Assembly (NCBI GenBank): GCA_963732005.1
Contig: CAVSXT010000005.1
Coordinates: 2,480,001-2,544,000 of the forward strand
DNA length: 64,000 nucleotides
From: JASLEW01 sp963732005
GTDB taxonomy: Bacteria > Acidobacteriota > Thermoanaerobaculia > Multivoradales > UBA5704
Direction of reading: 5' to 3'
The notes below the pieces were generated by a model. It saw only the letters and a program-made list of their open reading frames with translations, had not been told where the DNA came from and did no database searches. The position numbers were made by a program, and so were the translations under genes. Below are positions 1 through 8,908 of the stretch, in pieces. Position 1 is the first letter of the stretch. Each line of letters starts with the position of its first letter.

Positions 1-3000
1 CTCGTCGAGGAGTCGGCAGGTTGGGGAGGACAGTCGCCGCGCTCTCCGTGTGCGCTGTGGTGGAACTATTCTCGCCAGCGACGCATCCCGCAGCGTGCGC
101 ATGACACCGGCCGGCCGAAAGCCCTACGTGCCCTGTTCCTGTATCCACTCAACGCTCTCATCGAGGACCAGCTCGGGCGCATCCGCCGGGCGTGCGATAG
201 CCTGAACGGACGCGGATGGCTCTCTACGAAGCGCAACGGCAACTCCTTCTGGTTTGCTCGGTATACCGGTTCGACACCGGTCTCAGGGCCACAGGCCAAT
301 GCCGCGAAGCGGCAGGAGCTGAGGCGGCGGCTGAAGGACATGGAGAGTGAATGGGGACGGGCCCGGCTCGCTGCGGCTCGATCGGGGAACGACGAGATCC
401 TGTCCTACTTCCAGGATCCCCATGGCTCGGAGATGTGGTCTCGGTGGGACACGCAGGACGCCCCACCGGACATCCTGATTACTAACTACAGCATGTTGAA
501 CATCATGTTGATGCGCGGCCTTGAGGGCGCGATCTTCGATCAGACGCGAAGCTGGCTGGCGAGCGATCGCAGCAGGAACTGCTTTCATCTCGTGGTCGAC
601 GAGCTTCACACATACCGAGGGACACCTGGCACCGAGGTTGGCTACCTTATTCGCGCCCTACTTCACCGACTGGCGCTGACGCCGGATTCGCCCCAGCTCC
701 GTCTCATCGCGACCAGCGCGTCGATGGAAGCCAACGATCCTGGGAGCCTCGAGTACCTGGAGCAGTTTTTCGGCCGGGATCGATCGTCTTTTCGGATCGT
801 TGATGGCAAGAGAGGCACGTTTCCAAGCGGCATTGGTGCTGGTGCCAAGCCGTTTTGTTCGTTCGGGCGGCTGTTGGGAGCGGGCGATTTGGATCGCGCA
901 GTTGCCGGTTTGGCGTCGGACGCCGGTATCAGTGCAGCCGGTTCGACCTCGGAACGCAGGCTGGCTGATGTTCTCGCGCAAACCGGCGTGCTCGAGTGCG
1001 TGCGTCGAGAAGGTGCGAGTGAACCGTTCACCATGGATCGCCTTTCCGCCTCGCTGTTCGGATCGGATCCCGATGCTCCGGACGCCGCTCGCGCAGTTGT
1101 TCGCGGCCTAATCGCAGCGCGGCAGCAGCGAGGGGGAGCGGACGTCGCACCGCTTCCCCTGAGAGTGCACTACTTTTTTCATAATGCCGGACGGTTATGG
1201 GTTTGCGTAAACCCAGCATGTACGGGTCGGACGGGCACAACGCCTCCAGGCGCTCCACCGCCGCCTGTGGGGCGCCTCTACGTCGAGCCTCGACCTCGGT
1301 GCGACGATTGCAACGCACGGGTGCTCGAGTTGCTCTACTGCCAGCCGTGCGGCGAGGTTTTCATTGGCGGATACCGGGACGAAGATGACAACGCGAACAA
1401 CGCTTGGTTTCTCTCGCCCGATTTCCCCGATCTGGAGCGCGTGCCGGATCGATCCGCTTCGCTTGAGCGCTCGCATGGCGAGTACCTGGTCTTCTGGCCC
1501 GGAGGCACGAGGCCACTCGCGCGAAGAACGCATTTAGGACCAACTTGGCGGTGGCAGCAGGATGGCCAACCAGGCTATCAGTGGTGCCCTGCCTCGCTGG
1601 ACCTGATTGAGGGCCGCCTTTCCATGAGCCCGGGCCGGCGCGGACCGGGCCGGAATGAGACAGCGGGCTACGCGTTCATGGCTCCCGTCGACCACGCGGA
1701 CGCGTTTCCTGCGAAGTGTCCGCACTGCGCCGCCGACTGGGGCAGGCGCCTGGGCGTCAGATCTCCAATCCGTGACCTTGGCTCGGGCTTTCAGCGCATC
1801 ATGCAAATCCTCGGGGATGCCGTCGTCCGAGAGATGCCGCCCGGCCCCGGCAGGAAGCTCGTTCTCTTTTCCGACTCGCGCCTCGACGCCGCGAAGCTCT
1901 CAACGGGAATCAAGCTCGCGCACTATCGAGATACCCTCCGCCAGGTCGCGTTCGCTGCGCTCGGCCAAGCCGGAACAGCCGCGATCCAGGAGCATTGTCA
2001 GCAGCAGGCGCTTCATGCTCAGGCAGTCGAATTGCACGGGCTGCTGAGAAAGCGCGAGGCCGGAAGCCTCTCCGAGGAGGAGAACACGCGGCGCAGGGAT
2101 CTTATGAGCGCCCTTCCCGGCGAGATCGTAGGTGATCTCACGAAGCATGCAGTTGCTGGTGGTCCTTCGCCGGAGGTACTCCGGACACGAGTGCCGCCGG
2201 GGCCGTTAATGTTCATGAGCTTCAGGCAGGTTCTTGATCTTGTCAGGCAGCGGCTCCTTGCGCTCGGCATGAACCCTGGGGGGCCGCTTCCATCGGTCTC
2301 GCAATACCAGCCGCAGCGCACTGGTCCCCGTGTCGTGTGGACTGAGCTGATTGACTGGTCTGTGAGATCTCCCTCCTACAAGAAGCAGCTTCAGCCGCTC
2401 GAACAGAACCTGCAGGCGAGGATTGAGAAGTCGCTTCGGGCAAGCGTCATTTCAAGCGTCCTATTTGCGTCGGCCGCAAGAGATTTCGAATCGTTGGGCC
2501 TCGGCTACCTGTGGACGAGCCATACGCCGCCAGCAATGCCCACTGAGCAGGCCGCTGCTAGCGTTATCCGGATGCTTGCGCAGAAATGGCGCTGGACAGG
2601 AGGCGACGCCCAAGGCAGCGGTCAGCCGCCAGAGTACGTTAACGCCTATCTTGAGCAGGTCGCGCCGCGGCTCGGAATGATCGTGAACGATCTCCAGCGG
2701 GATGTCGAGGGTATTCTCGGAGCGTGCCTAGCACAGTGGCTCGTCGATCCTGATTCTCTTGCTGTCGTGAGCCCCCGGCCGGATCAGTCTGGAAATATCG
2801 ACCTGTTCTCGTGCGGCCGGTGCGGATCCTCGCATCTGCACGCGTCTGCGGGTTGCTGCACCGTATGTCGCGGGCCGCTCCCCGCGAACTCCGCTCCACA
2901 CTCAACCATTGGCATTCCGACCGACTACTACGAGTACCTAGCACGATGTACAGACGCGCCGTTCCGATTGAACTGCGAGGAGCTGACGGGCCAAACGAAC

Positions 3001-5142
3001 CGAATCGATCGGCGCCTTAGGCAGCGTCGGTTCCAGGAAGTATTCATGGCCGATGAGGTTGAAATCGCGATTGGCGTCGACCTCCTGAGCGTGACGACGA
3101 CGATGGAAGCTGGCGTCGACATCGGCGCCCTCCAAGCGATCGCGCTCGCCAACATGCCGCCGGAACGATTCAACTACCAGCAACGAATCGGGCGAGCTGG
3201 ACGCCGCGGTCTCGGAATGTCGGCCGCTTTGACCCTCTGCCGGGGCCGAAGCCACGACGATTATTACTTCGAGCGCCCGCGGCTCATCACGGCCGAGCCG
3301 CCGCCGCGCCCGTATGTCGACGTCACGCGCGAAGAGATCGCGAAGCGCGTGGTCAACAAGGAAGTGTTGCGGCGCGCCTTCGAGCCACTGCAGCTGCCTT
3401 ACAGCGGCGACAACGTACACGGGGAGTTCGGCTCTGTTGGCGACTGGGCAGGCTACCGGGATCAGGTCGCGGGATGGGTGGGGAGCAACGCGCAGATCGT
3501 CCAGGAGATCTGCGAAGCGATTCTTCGAAGGACGGCTCTCGACAACGCTGCTGGAAACCTGGCCATGGTCCAGCACGTCACGAACATCCTGATTTCCGCG
3601 ATCGATCAGATAGCGCAGAACAGTTTGGACCATCACGCCCTAAGCGAGCGGCTCGCGTCGCACGGTGTGCTGCCGATGTTTGGATTCCCGACGCGCGTCC
3701 GCTACCTTTACCACGGCGGGCCGCCGAGCGCCGACCGTGGCTGGCCGCCGGAGCGCGGCGTTGTCGACAGGCAACTTAACATCGCAATTAGCCAGTTCGC
3801 GCCTGGTGCTCAGACTGTGAAGGATGATCAGCTTCTGACGTCGGTCGGCGTAGTGGACTACTTCCCCTCCAGAGGAGGGGTTCAGACGTCGCCGAACCCG
3901 CTGGCGAATCCTGTGCGGGTAGGCGTCTGCCGGAAGTGCCAAGCTCTGGTGGAGGCGCCGACTTCGATCGGAGGCTGCCCGTTTTGCGGCGCTCCGCGGA
4001 CCAAAGACGACTACCGCACCGTCGAGCTTTCCGAACCTCCAGGCTTTACGACCTGGTGGTCAGTCGAGGCGGAGTACAACGGCGCTTTCGAATTCACGCC
4101 GCGGGCCCTCCGCGCGCGCATGGGGCACGCCCCCGGGAACCCGAGGCAGCAGTTGAACTTCGAAGTCGACTGTGGTTCCGCGCGGATCCATCGCGTCAAC
4201 GACAACGGTGGGGAAGACTTCATTTTCCGCAAGATTGCGGTGGGCGACATCTGGATAGTTGATGATGCGTTTCAGCGCGCTCTTCAGGATCTTCCGGCAG
4301 ATCGACAGCGAGCTATGCGCGGCCCCCAGTACGACAACTCGGCCGCTCCTGTTACCCGCGCGCTGGCGTCCATCGCCAATACCGACGTGCTGGTTGCGGG
4401 AGTCAAGCACGCACCGGTTGGCGTGACGCTAAACCCGGCGAACCCCGAAGCTCGGGCCGCTTGGTATTCGTTCGGGTTTCTCACTCGACGAGCAGCAGCC
4501 GTCGTTCTCGACGTAGCTGAGTCGGAGCTTGACGTCGGCATCCAGCCTGTCATGGAAAAGCGCACGCCGTTCGCGCCGCCGTCCGCACGGATTTTCGTGT
4601 CGGACAGCCTAGAAAACGGAGCGGGCTATAGTACACACTTCGGAACGCCAGCGGAGTTCGAGAAGCTGCTTCATTTTATGCTCGGCGACGGGGGCCCGGC
4701 TTCGACAAGCTTCTACAGGCCGATGGTCGGAGGACCTCACGAACATGAGTGCTCAAGCTCTTGCCACCGCTGTCTCCGGGATTACGGCAACATGCCGTAC
4801 CACCCCTTGCTCGACTGGCGGCTTGCGCTTGACATGGTGAGGCTCGCGCTTGATCCAGCCGCAGCCATCGATCTTGCACAGCCGTACTGGAAAGCACTGA
4901 TCCAGCGTACTGCGGCGTCGTACTTCCAGGGCTTGAACTACACCCAGACGAAGCTGGCCGGCCTCCCGGCCGGCCACGACGCCGGCGCAGGAGAGGTGCT
5001 TATCCTTATCCATCCACTCTGGGACCAGGATCCTTCAAACTTCCGGCCCGAAGTTGCGAGTAGTGTTGCTCTGGCAGAATCGCGCGGCTGGAGATGGAAG
5101 CTCCGTACCGTCTTCCGTGCCGTGAGATTTCCGTATGAGTAG
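1..5142 (+). CDS. Large DEAD/DEAH-box helicase with DUF1998-type C-terminus (DruE-like), 5' end outside window
   Basis: The frame is open from the first base, so the N-terminus with Walker A is missing; 1713 residues are visible. Helicase motifs appear in order: 'FLYPLNALIEDQ' (Ia), 'ILITNYSML', DELH box in 'VVDELHTYRG', 'IATSAS' (III), 'TMEAGVDIG' (V) and 'QQRIGRAGRRG' (VI). Several Cys-pair clusters look like zinc ribbons (CVNPAC, CDDC, CQPC, CGRCG, CRKC, CPFC). The C-terminal 'CSSSCHRCLRDYGN' is the cysteine signature of DUF1998 proteins. An implied full length near 1800-2000 residues plus this architecture fits Druantia DruE better than the shorter DISARM helicase, but other DUF1998 helicases are possible. 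A Vsr-type nuclease gene follows. The gene has clearly lower GC than the conjugation block. The helicase call is firm; the Druantia assignment is inference. Confidence 0.85.
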   Translation, partial: LVEESAGWGGQSPRSPCALWWNYSRQRRIPQRAHDTGRPKALRALFLYPLNALIEDQLGRIRRACDSLNGRGWLSTKRNGNSFWFARYTGSTPVSGPQANAAKRQELRRRLKDMESEWGRARLAAARSGNDEILSYFQDPHGSEMWSRWDTQDAPPDILITNYSMLNIMLMRGLEGAIFDQTRSWLASDRSRNCFHLVVDELHTYRGTPGTEVGYLIRALLHRLALTPDSPQLRLIATSASMEANDPGSLEYLEQFFGRDRSSFRIVDGKRGTFPSGIGAGAKPFCSFGRLLGAGDLDRAVAGLASDAGISAAGSTSERRLADVLAQTGVLECVRREGASEPFTMDRLSASLFGSDPDAPDAARAVVRGLIAARQQRGGADVAPLPLRVHYFFHNAGRLWVCVNPACTGRTGTTPPGAPPPPVGRLYVEPRPRCDDCNARVLELLYCQPCGEVFIGGYRDEDDNANNAWFLSPDFPDLERVPDRSASLERSHGEYLVFWPGGTRPLARRTHLGPTWRWQQDGQPGYQWCPASLDLIEGRLSMSPGRRGPGRNETAGYAFMAPVDHADAFPAKCPHCAADWGRRLGVRSPIRDLGSGFQRIMQILGDAVVREMPPGPGRKLVLFSDSRLDAAKLSTGIKLAHYRDTLRQVAFAALGQAGTAAIQEHCQQQALHAQAVELHGLLRKREAGSLSEEENTRRRDLMSALPGEIVGDLTKHAVAGGPSPEVLRTRVPPGPLMFMSFRQVLDLVRQRLLALGMNPGGPLPSVSQYQPQRTGPRVVWTELIDWSVRSPSYKKQLQPLEQNLQARIEKSLRASVISSVLFASAARDFESLGLGYLWTSHTPPAMPTEQAAASVIRMLAQKWRWTGGDAQGSGQPPEYVNAYLEQVAPRLGMIVNDLQRDVEGILGACLAQWLVDPDSLAVVSPRPDQSGNIDLFSCGRCGSSHLHASAGCCTVCRGPLPANSAPHSTIGIPTDYYEYLARCTDAPFRLNCEELTGQTNRIDRRLRQRRFQEVFMADEVEIAIGVDLLSVTTTMEAGVDIGALQAIALANMPPERFNYQQRIGRAGRRGLGMSAALTLCRGRSHDDYYFERPRLITAEPPPRPYVDVTREEIAKRVVNKEVLRRAFEPLQLPYSGDNVHGEFGSVGDWAGYRDQVAGWVGSNAQIVQEICEAILRRTALDNAAGNLAMVQHVTNILISAIDQIAQNSLDHHALSERLASHGVLPMFGFPTRVRYLYHGGPPSADRGWPPERGVVDRQLNIAISQFAPGAQTVKDDQLLTSVGVVDYFPSRGGVQTSPNPLANPVRVGVCRKCQALVEAPTSIGGCPFCGAPRTKDDYRTVELSEPPGFTTWWSVEAEYNGAFEFTPRALRARMGHAPGNPRQQLNFEVDCGSARIHRVNDNGGEDFIFRKIAVGDIWIVDDAFQRALQDLPADRQRAMRGPQYDNSAAPVTRALASIANTDVLVAGVKHAPVGVTLNPANPEARAAWYSFGFLTRRAAAVVLDVAESELDVGIQPVMEKRTPFAPPSARIFVSDSLENGAGYSTHFGTPAEFEKLLHFMLGDGGPASTSFYRPMVGGPHEHECSSSCHRCLRDYGNMPYHPLLDWRLALDMVRLALDPAAAIDLAQPYWKALIQRTAASYFQGLNYTQTKLAGLPAGHDAGAGEVLILIHPLWDQDPSNFRPEVASSVALAESRGWRWKLRTVFRAVRFPYE

Positions 5143-5215
5143 CAAGACGGCGATGTTCGTGCCCAGTCCCGCCAGCTATCACGGATGTAGTAACGAGACT
5201 AAGCATGGGAATTAA
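5135..5215 (+). CDS. Possible 26-codon remnant of a downstream defence gene
   Basis: An ATG overlaps the last codons of the helicase (its TAG is at 5140-5142). The reading frame continues for 26 codons to a TAA in an AT-rich patch. A start overlapping the upstream stop is typical of a coupled next gene in a defence operon, so this may be the truncated beginning of a lost gene. The peptide is not recognised and could be chance. Confidence 0.2.
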   Translation: MSSKTAMFVPSPASYHGCSNETKHGN

Positions 5216-5379
5216 TTAATGCTCTCCGAGGCCGGCATTTATCGATCCCAGTGGAGGGTGCGCGCCACAGGTGCGGCGTACGCAACTGCGTCCTTGGCGC
5301 CGGCGATCATTTCGAGCTGACCGAATCACGGACTCCGTGTGGACGGTAGCGTCTGTGACGCCGAACCGGGGAACTGTTC

Positions 5380-5829
5380 ATGGCCGACAACATGACACAC
5401 GAGCAGCGCAGCCGCACGATGTCGCGCATCCGGAAAGCGGATACGAAGCCCGAACTCATGATTCGGCGGCTGTCGTTTGCACGCGGCCTTCGATACAGGA
5501 AGTACTCTGCGCATCTGCCCGGCAAGCCAGACCTTGTGTTTGCGATGGCAAGGGTTGTAGTTTTTGTAGACGGAGACTTCTGGCACGGCTGGCGCTTCGA
5601 AGAATGGGAGATGAAGCTGTCGTCTCCGTATTGGAAGGAGAAGATTCGCCGGAACCGCGAGCGGGATCAACAGCACTGCGCCCGCCTCGAGGCAGACGGC
5701 TGGACTGTCTTGCGTATCTGGGAGCACGAGGTGCAGGCAGATGCGGATGCTTGCGTTGATCGAATCGAAACGGCGATACGAGACCGCATTCTGCAAATGC
5801 GGGCCCAGAGGAAGGAGCACCGAGCGTGA
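5380..5829 (+). CDS. vsr: Very-short-patch-repair (Vsr-like) DNA endonuclease
   Basis: 149 residues, the usual Vsr length. The N-terminus carries 'MSRIRKADTKPELMIRR', the family hallmark. It is followed by 'GKPDLVF', with the presumed metal-binding Asp, and 'VFVDGDFWHGW', with the catalytic-region His. Classical E. coli Vsr binds zinc through Cys and His just after the FWH motif; here those cysteines are absent, as in a widespread zinc-less subgroup found in defence islands. Vsr nicks at T:G mismatches produced by deamination of 5-methylcytosine and is normally paired with a cytosine methyltransferase. None is in the window, though one may lie upstream of the helicase. The gene sits 237 bp after the helicase in the same direction. 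Confidence 0.88.
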   Translation: MADNMTHEQRSRTMSRIRKADTKPELMIRRLSFARGLRYRKYSAHLPGKPDLVFAMARVVVFVDGDFWHGWRFEEWEMKLSSPYWKEKIRRNRERDQQHCARLEADGWTVLRIWEHEVQADADACVDRIETAIRDRILQMRAQRKEHRA

Positions 5830-6039
5830 TATTGCCTCTGTTCATCGCGTAAACGCGGGAGAACTCCAACTCGAAACGCCACGGCAATTGCATGGCGCTG
5901 AACGGGGCGCTGCCTTACTCTGATGCTGCCGTGGCGGTGGGTCTAAGCCGCCGGTAGTGCCACTGGGCAGATTCAGGCTGCTGGCGCATTAACGGCAAAC
6001 ATTGCGACCTCTGTGCAGGAGGCTTTGCGTGAGCCTGAA

Positions 6040-6062
6040 AAGCCGTGGTTCGCTAACGGCTT
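6040..6062. terminator. Weak hairpin at the end of the alpA-like gene
   Basis: A 6-bp perfect stem (AAGCCG/CGGCTT) with an 11-nt loop overlaps the stop codon of the minus-strand alpA-like gene. It marks the far end of the long leftward conjugation unit. There is no convincing T-run, so the terminator role is tentative. Confidence 0.25.
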
Positions 6063-6376
6063 CCTTCTCGCGCCTCCTGCGCGGTCGGGCGGCTGGCGAT
6101 CCACGCGTCGACCTCAGACTCCAGCCAGGCCACCTTGTTCGCGGTGATCTGGCGGCGGTGGGGGAAGTGGCCGGCTCGCTCGAGCTCCCAGATGGTGTTG
6201 CGGGCGAGGGTGGTGCGGACGCTGACCTGCTTGACGTCGAGGAGGCGGTCGCCGCGGCGCCGAAGCTCGATTAGGAGATCGGCGAGGACGCGCTCGACGG
6301 CGAGCCTGGTGGGGAACAGGTTGGGCCGATTCTGGGTGGCAGGGGTCGTCTCTTGGGTTTGCTGGATGGCTGGCAT
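6053..6376 (-). CDS. AlpA/excisionase-like helix-turn-helix protein
   Basis: 107 residues from an ATG at 6376, chosen over a longer in-frame extension because a GGAG Shine-Dalgarno lies just upstream and the extension is low-complexity Arg/Pro/His. The core 'LLDVKQVSVRTTLARNTIWELE' followed by 'FPHRRQITANKVAWLESEVDAWI' is the pattern of AlpA-type winged-helix DNA-binding proteins (recognition helix, then 'W...EV..W'). Such proteins regulate or assist excision of mobile elements. It is the last gene of the leftward unit, 11 nt after the stop of the preceding gene. A direct role in excision is inferred; no integrase is present in the window. Confidence 0.75.
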   Translation of the reverse strand: MPAIQQTQETTPATQNRPNLFPTRLAVERVLADLLIELRRRGDRLLDVKQVSVRTTLARNTIWELERAGHFPHRRQITANKVAWLESEVDAWIASRPTAQEAREGSR

Positions 6377-6387
6377 CGTCGGAGCTC

Positions 6388-6747
6388 CTAGACAGTGTTG
6401 ATGTAGAGCTTGCCGGTGGCGCGGGTGGCGATCTCGGCGCGGCGGATGAGGGTGTGGAGAGCGGTTGTCAGTGGACCTGGAGCGAGCTGGGTGGCGGCGG
6501 CGAGCTCGCCGGGGGCGAGGCCGGGATGGAGGGCGAGGGCAGTAAGCACTCGCCACTCGGCGGGGGAGGCGACGGAGCCGGCGCCTGCGCGCAGCAGCTC
6601 GAGGAGCTGGGGCTTGAGGGCGCGGACCCGGGCCAGAAGGTCGGGGCTCAGGGCCGATCGCGGGTAGAGGTCCAGGCTGGCGCCGGCAGGAGAGACCACG
6701 ACGCCTCGGCTGAGGAGCTCGGACAGAAGTTCGGCGGCTGGGTTCAT
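6388..6747 (-). CDS. Small protein with TubC-like docking domain plus winged-helix-like C-terminus
   Basis: 119 residues. Residues 1-52 ('LLSELLSRGVVVSPAG...ALSPDLLARVRALKPQLLELL') match the consensus pattern of the TubC N-terminal docking domain, a small protein-protein interaction module known from NRPS/PKS subunits and also seen in plasmid proteins. Residues 60-119 read like a helix-turn-helix ('EWRVLTALALHPGLAPGELAAAT' type). The ATG overlaps the stop of the primase-helicase by ATGA, so translation should be coupled. It may dock the primase to a partner; that is inference. Confidence 0.65.
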   Translation of the reverse strand: MNPAAELLSELLSRGVVVSPAGASLDLYPRSALSPDLLARVRALKPQLLELLRAGAGSVASPAEWRVLTALALHPGLAPGELAAATQLAPGPLTTALHTLIRRAEIATRATGKLYINTV

Positions 6748-8891
6748 ACGGTCAGCTTCTCATCGGGGGACGGAGGGTCCGCAGGCGGCGGCTCTTGCGG
6801 ATCGTGGTCGGGACGAAGGGGGCCAGCGTCCGGCGAAGAGGGCCAGGTTTCCGGATGGCCCGCTTCGGTGGATGGCGGTCCGTTTGGGGCGGAGTCGGGC
6901 GTGGGGAGGGACCAGAGCCAGACGCTGCCGGTGCCGAAGCCCTGGCGGATGGTGCGGACACCTTCGCGGCGCTTGGCGCGTTTCAAGGTGCGCTCGGCGA
7001 CGCCGGCTTCACGGGCGGCCGCGAGGACCGCGCGGGCCGGAAGGGTCTCGGCCTCGGCAAGGATGTCGCGGAGGAAGAGGCGGGCCTCCTGCTCGGCGCC
7101 GGCGTCGTCGGTCTGGGCCTCGGCCGCGAGGAGGTCGTTGGCGGTGAGGCCGGATGGACCCTCCCAGACGAAGGACTGGCCGTCGAAGCGATAGCCCAGG
7201 GTGGGGCCGGCCGCGGCGAGGTTGGATTTGATGTGGACCAGGGCGTGGCGGGTGGAGTCGTCGGGGCCGGAGCCGGCGAGCAGGACGGAGCGGGCGGCGG
7301 CGATGAAGTCGATCGAGCCCTGGCCGGCGTAGATGGAGCGGCTGGCGCGGGCCTTGGTGATGTGGCGGAGGACGAGGAGGGCGCAAGCGCGGCGCTGGGC
7401 GAGGCGGAGGAGGGGGGCGAGGACGGCGCGGACCTCGTTGGGGCGGTAGATGTCGGTCTTGGCGCCGAGGAAGGCCTGGATGGGGTCGATGACGATGAGA
7501 CGGGCGTTGTAGGCGGGAACGAGCTCGTCGAGCCTGGCAACGTCGGCCGGCTGGGAGAGGTCCATGGGGAACTCGAAGCTGTCGTAAGTCCAGATGCGCG
7601 AGCAGTCGGCCCCCAGGAGGTCGAGGCGGGGGCGGAGGACGTCCTCGGCCGGATCCTCGGTGAAGAAGATGGTGGCGAAGGGGTCGAAGGGGAGGGTGTC
7701 GGGAAGACCCCAGCCGTGGGAGCCGGCGGTGGCGATGGCGGCGGTGAGCCAGCTCTTGCCCTGGCCGGGGTCGCCGTCGAGGAGGGTGAGCTTACCCAGG
7801 GGCAGGTAGGGCGCCCATAGGAAATGAACCGGCCGCGCGGTGACCTCGCTGAGGCGGCGGATGCGCGGGGCGGCGGTCTGGGACGGCGCGGACAGGGCGG
7901 CTGCGTCGGCCGGGACCGGGGCCGAGGACGGGATCGGGAAGGGTGGGGGGATGGCGGCGGTGCGCGGGGGGCGGCCCGCGAGATCGGGGAGGATGCCGCT
8001 GGTGTGGCCCGGCGGCCTGGCCGGGTCGAACATCGGGTTTGCAACCAGAGCTTGGGGGGTCGAGTCGCGCCGGCAGCCTGCGGTCAGGATGGCTGGGAAG
8101 CCGGGGTCGGGAATGCCGGCCGACAGGACCGGACAGGCGAGATCGAGGAGGTGGGCACGGATGGCGTCGTCGGCGAGGCCCTCGGCGCGGCGGGCGGCGA
8201 TCCAGTCGGAGACGTCGCCCTTGTCGGTCAGGCCGGGGAGCTCGAGGCGGCCGACGGCGGCTGCCAGCGGGCGGAGGGCATGTTCGACATGCCGCATGTG
8301 ACGGCTGCCGGCGTCGTCGTGGTCGGGGAGCAGGACGACGCGGGCGTGGCGCAGGCAGGGGCTGTACTCGGGCCGCCACTTGCCGGCGCCGCCCGCATGG
8401 GTGGTGGCCTCGAGGCCGAGGGCGACGAGGGCGTCGGCGTCTTTCTCGCCTTCGGTCAGGAAGATCTCGGCGTTGCGGGCGACGGTGGCGAGGATCTCGG
8501 GGAGCCGGTAGAGGACGCGCTCGACTCCCTGCAGGTTCCAGCGCCAGCCGGCGGCGTCGGGCCGGCGGCAGGCGAAGGCCTTGGGAACGAAACGGAGGAC
8601 CTCGTAGAGGAGCGTGCCCGCGGCGTCGCGGTAGGGGTGGATGGCGGCGATCTCGCGTGGGGGTGCCGGCGCGGGCTCGCCCAGGCGCTGGGCGAGGTCG
8701 CGCCAGCCACCTCCTTGATGGCAGACGTCGCAGAACCACGTCGACTTGCCGGGGTTCCAGCGCGCTGAGGGTTGGCGATCGTCGTGGGCCGGACAGAGAA
8801 AACGGATCTCTCGTCCTTCACGGCGACCGCTCCGCTCGAAGATGCGCCTTTCGAGGCGCTGGCGGTCGGGGTGCTGGAGGGCGTCTGCCAT
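6744..8891 (-). CDS. Primase-helicase: CHC2 zinc finger, TOPRIM, RepA-type AAA ATPase
   Basis: 715 residues from ATG 8891 (the TTG before it is ignored). The N-terminus has a CHC2 primase zinc finger, 'FLCPAHDD' and 'FCDVCHQGGG', giving C-x2-H and C-x2-C ligands (about residues 33-62). A TOPRIM-like segment follows with 'FLTEGEKDADALVALG' (catalytic Glu) and 'VVLLPDHDDAG' (about 140-205). A RepA/AAA_25 ATPase follows with Walker A 'DGDPGQGKSWL' and Walker B 'LIVIDPIQAFLGA' (about 350-560), then a C-terminal HTH-like segment. Such fusions prime replication of plasmids, integrative elements or phage satellites, here probably complementary-strand synthesis after transfer. The stop overlaps the next gene (ATGA). 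Confidence 0.88.
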   Translation of the reverse strand: MADALQHPDRQRLERRIFERSGRREGREIRFLCPAHDDRQPSARWNPGKSTWFCDVCHQGGGWRDLAQRLGEPAPAPPREIAAIHPYRDAAGTLLYEVLRFVPKAFACRRPDAAGWRWNLQGVERVLYRLPEILATVARNAEIFLTEGEKDADALVALGLEATTHAGGAGKWRPEYSPCLRHARVVLLPDHDDAGSRHMRHVEHALRPLAAAVGRLELPGLTDKGDVSDWIAARRAEGLADDAIRAHLLDLACPVLSAGIPDPGFPAILTAGCRRDSTPQALVANPMFDPARPPGHTSGILPDLAGRPPRTAAIPPPFPIPSSAPVPADAAALSAPSQTAAPRIRRLSEVTARPVHFLWAPYLPLGKLTLLDGDPGQGKSWLTAAIATAGSHGWGLPDTLPFDPFATIFFTEDPAEDVLRPRLDLLGADCSRIWTYDSFEFPMDLSQPADVARLDELVPAYNARLIVIDPIQAFLGAKTDIYRPNEVRAVLAPLLRLAQRRACALLVLRHITKARASRSIYAGQGSIDFIAAARSVLLAGSGPDDSTRHALVHIKSNLAAAGPTLGYRFDGQSFVWEGPSGLTANDLLAAEAQTDDAGAEQEARLFLRDILAEAETLPARAVLAAAREAGVAERTLKRAKRREGVRTIRQGFGTGSVWLWSLPTPDSAPNGPPSTEAGHPETWPSSPDAGPLRPDHDPQEPPPADPPSPDEKLTV

Positions 8892-8908
8892 CAAGGAGGG
8901 TTCCGGGC

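Noticed and set aside
1..5142. DISARM DrmA identity for the helicase
   Set aside because: The protein is much longer than typical DrmA, and no DrmB, DrmC or methyltransferase gene follows; a DruE-like assignment fits length and C-terminus better, though it remains unproven.
6795..8768. Long + strand ORFs opposite the primase-helicase gene
   Set aside because: They are antisense shadows caused by high GC; composition is Gly/Arg/Glu-rich with no motifs, and the minus strand encodes clear domains.
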